From: a virus
Length of the DNA stretch: 41,918 nucleotides
IMG/VR virus record: IMGVR_UViG_3300010148_000029
Location: 1-41,918 of that record
Direction: 5' to 3' (one strand)
The notes under the pieces are model-generated. The model saw only the letters and a program-made list of their open reading frames with translations. It was not told the DNA's origin and searched no databases. The position numbers were made by a program, and so were the translations under genes. Shown in pieces: positions 32,047-37,218 of the stretch (positions are counted from its first letter, which is position 1; every line of letters starts with the position of its first letter).

Positions 32047-33108
32047 TTATGTTTTTATACAATTTCCTTCTATTTGACAATTACTTTCAGTTTCAGGTGT
32101 TCCGCTACATTGACCCTCAATAACACATCCTGTTGGACCTATTGTTGTTGTGGTTGTGGTAGTAGGAGCAGCTGTTGTGGTTGTTGTAGTCGTTGCCGCA
32201 GTAGTAGTCGTTGTTGTCGTTGGTGCTGCCGTTGTCGTTGTTGTTGTCGTACTAGTTGTAGTAGTAGTGGTTGTTGTTGGCTGCGTACAACTTGCATCAT
32301 AAGATAAGTTGTTTTGACCTCCCATATAACCATGATACCAACACTCATAGCTTACAGTTCCATAATCCGAACTTACTGTTATTGTTACATCTCCATAGAA
32401 ATATTGATATGAGTTTCCATCTTGTGCGGTTTTTGTTCCTTGACTTGTTGTACCAGTATAAGATATTTGAGATGTTTTGCCATTATTCAATATTGCTATT
32501 GGGTGTGATGAAGGAATACCTGTTAACACATATGTTCCTGTAGTTGTTTTATAGCTACCATATGACCCTCCGAATATGTAACTGTTTACTCCATTAACAG
32601 TGGCAAATGTAACAGCATTGGACGCTGACAAACATATATTGCTTGGAGCCGCTGTAGTAGTTGTTGTGGTAGTAGGAGCTGCCGTTGTTGTCGTTGTGGT
32701 GGTAGTGGGAGCTGCCGTTGTTGTAGTGGTTGTTGGTGTAGCAGTCGTGGTAGTTGTAGTGGTCGTTGGAGCCGCTGTGGTAGTTGTAGTTGTTCCAGCT
32801 ATAGTTGTTGTTGTTGTTGTTGTTGGTGCAACAGTAGTAGTAGTTGTCGTTGTTTGACCTGGTAATGTAGTAGTTGTAGTGGTTGTAGAGACTGGTCCTT
32901 GAAAGCTCCAAGTTCCATCACCATTACTAGTTAATACTTGACCTGGCAACCCAACGCCTCCCCTTACAAAAGCAGCTAATTTTGAAACAGGATAATTTTT
33001 TGTGTGCTTAGGATCATTGCCATCATCACCTATAATTTTGTCTGCATCTGATATTTTAGAATCTGCTGCAAAATCCTTTAAGTTTATTTGTGATTTATTT
33101 AGTTTCAT
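32047..33108 (-). CDS. Poly-Thr linker tail protein with cupredoxin-like domain
   Basis: A 353-aa protein. Residues 1-72 are a fibre attachment module (GQVLTSNGDGTWSF). Residues 74-156 and 278-323 are mucin-like linkers of T6-T8 with AAP, VAP or IAG spacers. Between them, residues 157-275 form a beta domain that carries H202 (GIPSSHPIAIL) and C256, H259, M262 (YECWYHGYMGG). This is the order and spacing of type-1 copper ligands in cupredoxins (His, Cys-xx-His-xx-Met). The C-terminal 27 residues contain two CxIEGxC units. A virion surface role is inferred. Start overlaps the upstream stop (TGATG). Confidence 0.85.
   Translation of the reverse strand: MKLNKSQINLKDFAADSKISDADKIIGDDGNDPKHTKNYPVSKLAAFVRGGVGLPGQVLTSNGDGTWSFQGPVSTTTTTTTLPGQTTTTTTTVAPTTTTTTTIAGTTTTTTAAPTTTTTTTTATPTTTTTTAAPTTTTTTTTAAPTTTTTTTAAPSNICLSASNAVTFATVNGVNSYIFGGSYGSYKTTTGTYVLTGIPSSHPIAILNNGKTSQISYTGTTSQGTKTAQDGNSYQYFYGDVTITVSSDYGTVSYECWYHGYMGGQNNLSYDASCTQPTTTTTTTTSTTTTTTTAAPTTTTTTTAATTTTTTTAAPTTTTTTTIGPTGCVIEGQCSGTPETESNCQIEGNCIKT
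32140..32277 (-). repeat. Poly-Thr linker repeat, distal
   Basis: About 46 codons of Thr with Ala-Ala-Pro breaks. Codons ACA, ACG, ACT and ACC are mixed, so it is not a pure microsatellite. Confidence 0.8.
32641..32889 (-). repeat. Poly-Thr linker repeat, proximal
   Basis: About 83 codons of T6-T8 units broken by AAP, ATP, VAP, IAG and LPGQ. Codon choice is mostly mixed, with one pure ACA run near 32803-32823 where slippage could change linker length in frame. Confidence 0.8.
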
Positions 33109-33308
33109 CAGATTGTTGACCAGTATACGCCACCAATACCATCAGATTTTAACACTTGTCCAGCGGTTCCGCCTGTAGGAATAATATACTGTTTTAAATC
33201 ACCAATCGATATGTTCTTCGTTTGATTTGCATTATCAGCGTCTGTTGATAACAAAAGATCATTATCAGTTATTTGAGTATCTGCGTCGTATTTTTGAATT
33301 CTTGGCAT
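33108..33308 (-). CDS. Short fibre-cap module protein (66 aa)
   Basis: A 66-aa protein, MPRIQKYDADTQITDNDLLL at the start and GTAGQVLKSDGIGGVYWSTI at the end. Both halves occur elsewhere in the window: the start in the 113-aa protein at 29035, the end (GQVLTSNGDGTWSF) in the poly-Thr protein. It thus represents the isolated attachment module of the fibre proteins. It is coupled on both sides by TAATG/TGATG overlaps. It may cap or position fibres; the function is inferred only from the shared modules. Confidence 0.7.
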   Translation of the reverse strand: MPRIQKYDADTQITDNDLLLSTDADNANQTKNISIGDLKQYIIPTGGTAGQVLKSDGIGGVYWSTI

Positions 33309-33589
33309 TATTTTCTTCTATAGTTATCCTCTATATGTTTTATGTCGTTCATGTTTTCTTTAGCTTGAAATGCTAGTTTTTCTATTTTTAAATCCACCTC
33401 TCTTTTATAAGCTTCCAAATCTTTTTCACTAACCTCTTGTTTAGGCATCTCCATAGCCTTTTCTATCTTGTTGTTTAAGGTGTAATATGAGCCTATGATT
33501 GATGCAAATAATGAAAAAACAGCAACAAGCTGTGTAGCATTTATTTGAAAGTCTGGTTTACCATCCCCATCGATATCAACTTTTGCCAT
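33308..33589 (-). CDS. Small TM coiled-coil protein with N-terminal Ca-loop motif (93 aa)
   Basis: Residues 5-13 are DIDGDGKPD, an exact DxDxDGxxD calcium-binding loop of dockerin/thrombospondin-3 type. A transmembrane helix (about 18-38, ATQLVAVFSLFASIIGSYYTL) and a coiled coil (SEKDLEAYKREVDLKIEKLA) follow. The arrangement is similar to the 98-aa protein at 33816. Function unknown; an envelope-associated accessory in the late region is likely. Confidence 0.65.
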   Translation of the reverse strand: MAKVDIDGDGKPDFQINATQLVAVFSLFASIIGSYYTLNNKIEKAMEMPKQEVSEKDLEAYKREVDLKIEKLAFQAKENMNDIKHIEDNYRRK

Positions 33590-33734
33590 TCTTTTTTATT
33601 TTTTCTGTTATATTAATAATGGTGTATATAAGGGTTGCTGTTAAAACTAAAGTTGATAAAATTGGATTAATATCAGCAAAAAAACTACTGCCCAAAGCAG
33701 TTAAACTAATTCCGTATATCTTCAAATCTTCCAT
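33576..33734 (-). CDS. Small holin-like membrane protein (52 aa)
   Basis: ATG at 33734 overlaps the stop of the CDGSH gene (TAATG), and the stop lies 14 bases into the next gene. The product begins MEDLKIYGISLTALGSSFF and has a hydrophobic helix PILSTLVLTATLIYTIINI and a Lys-rich end (EKIKKNGKS). A first weaker hydrophobic segment (YGISLTALGSSFFA) makes a two-helix hairpin possible. Size and layout suit a small holin or membrane-scaffold peptide. It fills the gap between two genes precisely, supporting that it is real. Confidence 0.65.
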   Translation of the reverse strand: MEDLKIYGISLTALGSSFFADINPILSTLVLTATLIYTIINITEKIKKNGKS

Positions 33735-33811
33735 TATTTTTTATGTGAGCCATCACAATAACCCTCAGCATTAGAGGTGTTTCCGCATTGGCATGTTGGT
33801 TTTTCTTTCAT
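33734..33811 (-). CDS. CDGSH-type iron-sulfur micro-protein (25 aa)
   Basis: The complete product is MKEKPTCQCGNTSNAEGYC followed by DGSHKK. It has the CxC ... CDGSH ligand set of the mitoNEET/CISD family: C7, C9, C19 and H23, with 9 residues between CxC and CDGSH (8 in mitoNEET). In that family three Cys and one His hold a redox-active [2Fe-2S] cluster. At 25 residues it is little more than the binding motif. ATG 33811 is 4 bases after the 98-aa stop, and its own TAA overlaps the next ATG (TAATG), so it sits inside a compact operon. Cluster binding is unproven; a zinc site is an alternative. Confidence 0.8.
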   Translation of the reverse strand: MKEKPTCQCGNTSNAEGYCDGSHKK

Positions 33812-33815
33812 AATG

Positions 33816-34112
33816 TTATTTTTTTGGCTTTCTACCTGATCTTGTCTTTCCTGTAGCAGCTTTAGGTATATCTCCTAGTTGATTGCCAACTTCCTTGATA
33901 GCTTTACCAACATCTTTAAGCTCTTCTCCTACACGTTCTACACGAATAGATACATCTTGCTTTAGTTCAGCCATCTTCTCCTCTAGGAGGTCAGGAATCA
34001 TGTTGTTGTTGTCATCACGAGTCAGACCTTTTCTAGTCATCCAAATTGCTGAAATGTTAACTACCACTAAAAGTGCTATAACTGCGATTAAAATAAAAAT
34101 AATAGTTGTCAT
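33816..34112 (-). CDS. Small TM coiled-coil protein with EF-hand-like loop (98 aa)
   Basis: A transmembrane helix (about 3-24, TIIFILIAVIALLVVVNISAIW) is followed by residues 33-44, DDNNNMIPDLLE, a 12-residue EF-hand-type loop (D1, N3, N5, D9, E12), and then a coiled coil (EKMAELKQDVSIRVERVGEEL). The tail is basic (GKTRSGRKPKK). Calcium binding is inferred from the motif only. The protein lies directly upstream of the CDGSH micro-gene. It shares the TM-plus-Ca-loop-plus-coiled-coil style of the 93-aa protein two genes further on. Confidence 0.65.
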   Translation of the reverse strand: MTTIIFILIAVIALLVVVNISAIWMTRKGLTRDDNNNMIPDLLEEKMAELKQDVSIRVERVGEELKDVGKAIKEVGNQLGDIPKAATGKTRSGRKPKK

Positions 34113-34127
34113 ATATAAAAATTAAAA

Positions 34128-34376
34128 TTAAACTCTTCTTGAGCCTCCTCTGGCTCTGTTTTTCTTTCTGTGTTCTTGTACTAGCGTGCCATTTTTATGT
34201 GAGCAATCCATGTTATCTCCATTACCATAAGTTCCTTTTTTTCTATTAAACTTATTGCATTCAACACGCTTCTTAACTTGCTCACGTTTTTTTTGAAACT
34301 TTTTATCGTAAGCGGATTTAACAGCCCTTGCTTCAGGGTTGTCTCTGTAGTATCGTGCTGTTTTTCCTAGAGACAT
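34128..34376 (-). CDS. Basic phage protein, HNH-like remnant (82 aa)
   Basis: An 82-aa, Lys/Arg-rich protein. MSLGKTARYYRDNPEARAVK is followed by KKREQVKKRVECNKFNRKKG and by YGNGDNMDCSHKNGTLVQEH, ending NRARGGSRRV. The last part, with DCSH and a later NRARGG, is a pattern I know from small marine phage proteins that look like shortened HNH nucleases. The pair of His residues required for HNH catalysis is not complete here. DNA binding is likely by charge. The start overlaps the downstream-reading chain of tiny genes. Confidence 0.65.
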   Translation of the reverse strand: MSLGKTARYYRDNPEARAVKSAYDKKFQKKREQVKKRVECNKFNRKKGTYGNGDNMDCSHKNGTLVQEHRKKNRARGGSRRV

Positions 34377-34504
34377 TATCCTCTCTTTTTCATTTTTTTT
34401 AAAGCTTTAAAATCAGCACCTGTTATTTTATCTCTTGGATCTGCAATTCTAGCTATCCTCATTTGTGCTTCAGAATATTTCTTTTTTCCTTTTGGCTTTG
34501 GCAT
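34376..34504 (-). CDS. Basic micro-protein (42 aa)
   Basis: ATG 34504 to TAA 34376, whose last base pair overlaps the next ATG (TAATG). The product MPKPKGKKKYSEAQMRIARI is followed by ADPRDKITGADFKALKKMKK and RG. A short acidic helix-loop with DPRDKITGADF is flanked by Lys clusters. The DKITGADF segment is familiar from small proteins in environmental phage contigs. Function unknown; nucleic-acid or capsid-interior binding would fit the charge. Confidence 0.65.
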   Translation of the reverse strand: MPKPKGKKKYSEAQMRIARIADPRDKITGADFKALKKMKKRG

Positions 34505-34505
34505 C

Positions 34506-34655
34506 TTACTTATGTTTTTTTTGTAATTTAAAATCTGCATACAATGAACCACCTTTGTGTTTCACAAACTTACCTGTGTGCTTCATTAACTTATAACTGC
34601 TTCCTGATTTCATCCAATGAAATCCTGCTGGTGCTTTTACTTTTTTTGTGTTCAT
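34506..34655 (-). CDS. Basic micro-protein (49 aa)
   Basis: ATG 34655 overlaps the stop of the 78-aa gene (TAATG) and the product is MNTKKVKAPAGFHWMKSGSS, then YKLMKHTGKFVKHKGGSLYA and DFKLQKKHK. HWMKSG..YKLM reads as a small two-stranded SH3-like or ribbon motif, similar in style to other phage proteins with a PAGFHWMK start. Its stop lies one base from the next ATG. Function unknown. Confidence 0.65.
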   Translation of the reverse strand: MNTKKVKAPAGFHWMKSGSSYKLMKHTGKFVKHKGGSLYADFKLQKKHK

Positions 34656-34891
34656 TATGATCTTACTTTAGCTTTTTTTGTATTTGAGACAAACTGTTTT
34701 TTCTTACCTAATCTTTTCTTTTTTCTAGCAGTCTTGGCTCTTTCGGCTTTGGAAAGAGAACGTGCTTTTGAAAGAGGAAGGCATCTGTCTGGATTTTTTT
34801 TATTCTTACTTGTGCCGCACTCACCCTTGATGCTACCATCCGAACCAATTCTAACCCACCTCTGTTCACGCCATTTTTTTAATTCACCCAT
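34655..34891 (-). CDS. Basic protein with WVRIGSDG...CG...RCLP motif (78 aa)
   Basis: MGELKKWREQRWVRIGSDGS is followed by IKGECGTSKNKKNPDRCLPL and KARSLSKAERAKTARKKKRL. The WVRI-DGxIxGxCG...RCLPxxKAxxLxxxERAxTAxKK pattern recurs in giant-virus and marine-phage genomes as a short family of unknown function. Two Cys (45 residues in) could bind metal with the neighbouring His-less loop only as a pair. The very basic C-terminus suggests nucleic-acid contact. Both ends overlap their neighbours as TAATG. Confidence 0.7.
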   Translation of the reverse strand: MGELKKWREQRWVRIGSDGSIKGECGTSKNKKNPDRCLPLSKARSLSKAERAKTARKKKRLGKKKQFVSNTKKAKVRS

Positions 34892-35058
34892 TACTTTTTC
34901 TTCTTTGACCCTTTGGCATAGTTAGGATCTTTACAATACTTAGATGCAGCCATATTAGCATAAGCACTAGGATAGCGTTCAAATGTACGCTTAGCCCAAG
35001 CAATACCAGCAGGACATATCTTATTGCCTCTTTTCATTTTTGTTTTACTTTTTGCCAT
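34891..35058 (-). CDS. Basic micro-protein (55 aa)
   Basis: From ATG 35058 the product reads MAKSKTKMKRGNKICPAGIA, WAKRTFERYPSAYANMAASK and YCKDPNYAKGSKKKK. The GNKxCPAGxAWAKRTFxxYPSAYANxxASKYC pattern is one I know from marine phages and some giant viruses; function unknown. The stop overlaps the next ATG (TAATG), and the start lies 14 bases inside the upstream gene. Confidence 0.7.
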   Translation of the reverse strand: MAKSKTKMKRGNKICPAGIAWAKRTFERYPSAYANMAASKYCKDPNYAKGSKKKK

Positions 35059-35215
35059 AAGGAAACATGTCGTTTAAAGTTTTTTTTCTACCCTCACATC
35101 CGCAAGGTTTTTTAAGTGCTCTTGAACCAGCTTCAACTATAGCCTTTATACCTGTAGCTTGGGTAACCGCCTCTACCGTATCACCAAGACCTTTATGTTT
35201 TTTTAAAAAACTCAC
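35045..35215 (-). CDS. Micro-protein with CGCxxRK motif, GTG start (56 aa)
   Basis: The start is GTG at 35215, overlapping the upstream stop as TAGTG, the same coupling geometry as the TAATG pairs nearby. The product begins (V)SFLKKHKGLGDTVEAVTQA, continues TGIKAIVEAGSRALKKPCGC and ends EGRKKTLNDMFPYGKK. GLGDTVExxTxATGIK...CGCxxRKxxLNxxFP is a recurrent small-protein pattern in Bacteroidota phages, function unknown. The C-G-C could bind metal on dimerisation. Confidence 0.65.
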   Translation of the reverse strand: MSFLKKHKGLGDTVEAVTQATGIKAIVEAGSRALKKPCGCEGRKKTLNDMFPYGKK

Positions 35216-35382
35216 TATGCAGTTGTTTTTGGTTTTTTTGTTACAAATCCAGTCCCCATAGGACCTTCAAAACTTTTTTCTCTTTTTTTACCTGGTTTAT
35301 TTTTAGCGTCCATATTTTTCAGAAACTTATCTACTGTTGTGTTTCTAAATACAAATGTACTGTGATCAATATTATCTGGCAT
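35215..35382 (-). CDS. Micro-protein (55 aa)
   Basis: From ATG 35382 the product is MPDNIDHSTFVFRNTTVDKF, LKNMDAKNKPGKKREKSFEG and PMGTGFVTKKPKTTA. A second in-frame ATG at 35313 would give 32 aa, but the longer form starts 4 bases after the upstream stop and fills the gap, so I prefer it. A short helix is followed by a basic disordered part. Function unknown. Confidence 0.55.
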   Translation of the reverse strand: MPDNIDHSTFVFRNTTVDKFLKNMDAKNKPGKKREKSFEGPMGTGFVTKKPKTTA

Positions 35383-35386
35383 GTCT

Positions 35387-35686
35387 TTAATATTTTCCTT
35401 GTTTTGATTTAGGAGATGATTTAGTGGACCCTCCTTTTCCAGCCCATAAGTCTTTACAAGCCCAGTAACGAGCAGTTAATTTATTTGTAGCGCTTGAGCA
35501 CTTGTGACGTGCTTTAAATGATTTACGTGCAGCAGCGCTATAGTTATGTCCATATCCAGAAGCACCGTAATGAATTATTTTTTCTTGACCCCCAGAGCAT
35601 CCTTTAACCACTTTTTTCTTTTTTGGATTCGGACTCTTTTTAGGAGAGTTGCACTTCATTTTAGATTTGTCCACTCTTGCCGCCAT
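35387..35686 (-). CDS. Basic Cys-containing phage protein (99 aa), first gene of the micro-protein operon
   Basis: I choose ATG 35686, giving MAARVDKSKMKCNSPKKSPN; a longer frame would start with TTG inside the -7 box. Then come KGCSGGQEKIIHYGASGYGH, RKSFKARHKCSSATNKLTAR and YWACKDLWAGKGG. The KMKCNxPxxxPxxxKKxxVKxCxxGxEKIIxxG...RKSFKARH...YWACKxLW pattern is found in many phages of marine and gut origin; four Cys plus His could form a zinc ribbon. Function unknown. A -7 box lies 19-26 bases upstream. Confidence 0.7.
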   Translation of the reverse strand: MAARVDKSKMKCNSPKKSPNPKKKKVVKGCSGGQEKIIHYGASGYGHNYSAAARKSFKARHKCSSATNKLTARYWACKDLWAGKGGSTKSSPKSKQGKY

Positions 35687-35704
35687 ACAAATAAATATAT
35701 ACTG

Positions 35705-35712
35705 CAAAGATA
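35705..35712 (-). promoter_or_regulatory. -7 box of the micro-protein operon
   Basis: The minus strand reads TATCTTTG (exact TAnnTTTG) 19-26 bases before ATG 35686. It faces away from a plus-strand box at 35731, so the two promoters are divergent. Confidence 0.5.
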
Positions 35713-35730
35713 GTTAAAAAAATAAACTTG

Positions 35731-35738
35731 TATATTTG
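35731..35738 (+). promoter_or_regulatory. -7 box of the MarR-like gene
   Basis: The plus strand reads TATATTTG (exact TAnnTTTG), 23 bases before the ATG at 35761. TTA rather than TTG lies near the -33 position. Confidence 0.5.
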
Positions 35739-35760
35739 CTCATCACACACAATATAATAT

Positions 35761-36252
35761 ATGCACAAGAGTTTTTATGTAACTAAAAAACAAAAAAAAA
35801 CACCAACTTATCAAGCCCGACCAAGAGAACATAACTTCCTTAAATATTGGAGGGTTGTTAAATACTACATAAAAACAAAATACGAAATATCTGAACCAGA
35901 AATTGAAATGCTTTTGTTCCTATACGACGAAAGCGTTTTTTCAAAAAAATCTTTTAATCAATTTTCCAAAACAATGAGTTGGGATAAAAATAGATTTAAG
36001 AAAATGATGGACGATGGTTATATAAAAATATGGAGAGAAAGGAGAGAAACTCAGAGATCATCTCTTTATGAGCTCACAATAAAATCTAAGCGAATATGCA
36101 ATCACTTATATAAAAAGCTGATGCAAGAAGAGGTAATCTCGGAAGACCCCTATAGGAACGAAATATTCAAGGGGAGATCTTACATGGATAAGATATATAA
36201 GGATGTAATAAAAAAGATGAACTCTAGTACTCAATCTCGTAACGATTTATAG
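35761..36252 (+). CDS. Winged-helix MarR-like regulator (163 aa)
   Basis: One of only two plus-strand genes. Residues 25-120 have a MarR-like layout: helix FLKYWRVVKYYIKTKYEISE, PEIEMLLFLYDESVFSKKSF as helices around an HTH, FSKTMSWDKNRFKKMMDDGY as the recognition part and IKIWRERRETQRSSLYELTI as the wing. The N-terminal 20 residues are Lys/Gln-rich and disordered. It probably binds DNA and may regulate the divergent promoters at 35705-35738, but targets are unknown. Its 3' end overlaps the convergent HTH gene by 29 bases. Confidence 0.75.
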   Translation: MHKSFYVTKKQKKTPTYQARPREHNFLKYWRVVKYYIKTKYEISEPEIEMLLFLYDESVFSKKSFNQFSKTMSWDKNRFKKMMDDGYIKIWRERRETQRSSLYELTIKSKRICNHLYKKLMQEEVISEDPYRNEIFKGRSYMDKIYKDVIKKMNSSTQSRNDL

Positions 36253-36964
36253 CTTCTTTGATTATCGAATAATCTCTAATGTTTGTTAAGCTTTTAAGTT
36301 CTTGCATTTTAACTTTATTCCCCGAGTCAGACAAAAGGTCTATCCATTCAATAGCGTTAGATATCGCCTTTTCTCTTTTTATGTTTTTATTTACCACTTC
36401 AATACTTGATTTAATTTTTTGGTTCATAATCCTACTCACCGTTCTGCGGCTACACATCAATTCAGTAGCAAGCGCTTCTTGAGTCACAACTATCTGTGCT
36501 CTAGATAGTTTCTCTACACAAATCAATAAATCTGCTGAAGTATAGCTCACTCCCCTTTTTATCATGTGAGCAGTAACAGCCATTTTTTCTTCAAAAGAAA
36601 TTATTATCTCTGGGTTAAAAACAACCCTTCTCATTCTTCTACAGTATGGATTCGCTTTATTGAAATAGACCTCTTTTGTCATCTGATCTACACGTGCCTT
36701 AGAATAGCTTCTGATTGTTTTTCCGCTTTCTCTATTGCTTATCCACCGAAAATATCCTTGAAAAATACTGTATTTTATGTCGGGGTTCAGAAAAAAAAAC
36801 ACCTCAGCGTAATACTGAAGCTGCTGAAACGACAGCACCCTGTGATTAATAGAGTGCAAATCAAAATGATCTACTGGTTCGTTGTACCAAACAAAATCAA
36901 AGCCTCTAAAATCGTGCTTTGTTTGAAGCTCTATGTTTTCGTCGTCTATTTCAAATAATCTCAC
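36224..36964 (-). CDS. HTH-domain protein downstream of groES (246 aa)
   Basis: The start is GTG at 36964, overlapping the groES stop (GTGA). Residues 1-130 are an unrecognised mixed domain with many aromatic residues (FRGFDFVWYNEPVDHFDLHS, YFRWISNRESGKTIRSYSKA). A clear helix-turn-helix lies at about 157-190 (VTQEALATELMCSRRTVSRI), as in phage regulators or replication-initiation proteins. A second short helix pair (MQELKSLTNIRDYSIIKEAI) ends it. It could be a regulator or a replication/partition protein; its coupling to the chaperonin genes is unusual. The 3' end overlaps the plus-strand MarR-like gene by 29 bases. Confidence 0.7.
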   Translation of the reverse strand: MRLFEIDDENIELQTKHDFRGFDFVWYNEPVDHFDLHSINHRVLSFQQLQYYAEVFFFLNPDIKYSIFQGYFRWISNRESGKTIRSYSKARVDQMTKEVYFNKANPYCRRMRRVVFNPEIIISFEEKMAVTAHMIKRGVSYTSADLLICVEKLSRAQIVVTQEALATELMCSRRTVSRIMNQKIKSSIEVVNKNIKREKAISNAIEWIDLLSDSGNKVKMQELKSLTNIRDYSIIKEAINRYEIEY

Positions 36965-37218
36965 AGAACTACAACTATCTGTCTATCAGGTATAACCGTA
37001 AGTTTTTCTCCGTTAATTCTTATGTCAGAGCCAGCAGCAGAGTCATAATAAATTTTATCGCCCTCTGACAGACCCTTTACATTTTCACCAGCCGAAACAA
37101 CCTCAGCTAATTTATACCGTATGGCTTTGTCAGAAAATTCTGTAATTATAAAACCTCCCTTACTCTTAACCTCTTCGTTTTCTTTTCTAACAACCACAAA
37201 TGATCCTATTGCTTTCAT
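36961..37218 (-). CDS. groES: Co-chaperonin GroES
   Basis: An 85-aa co-chaperonin, a little shorter than bacterial GroES (about 97). Strand VVVRKENEE is followed by a mobile loop (about 15-32) with GGFII as the hydrophobic GroEL-binding tripeptide (E. coli GGIVL). Then come LAEVVSAGENVKG, LSEGDKIYYDS and the final GEKLTVIPDRQIVVVL. The shortening is in the roof-hairpin region. It should cap the GroEL ring and enclose substrate. Its ATG overlaps the groEL stop (ATGA), so stoichiometry is linked by translational coupling; the order EL-ES is opposite to the bacterial groES-groEL. Confidence 0.9.
   Translation of the reverse strand: MKAIGSFVVVRKENEEVKSKGGFIITEFSDKAIRYKLAEVVSAGENVKGLSEGDKIYYDSAAGSDIRINGEKLTVIPDRQIVVVL

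Noticed and set aside
32140-32889. Repetitive GTN pattern that might look like a CRISPR or VNTR
   Set aside because: It is in frame and codes Thr/Ala/Pro linkers; there are no unique spacers and no palindromic repeats.
32594-32911. Minus-strand ORF rich in Asn, Tyr and His
   Set aside because: It is the shifted frame of the poly-Thr repeat; repeats keep other frames open.
35387-35707. Longer start of the 99-aa gene (TTG at 35707)
   Set aside because: The extra codons lie inside the TATCTTTG promoter box. The same artefact applies at 29394 and 12339.
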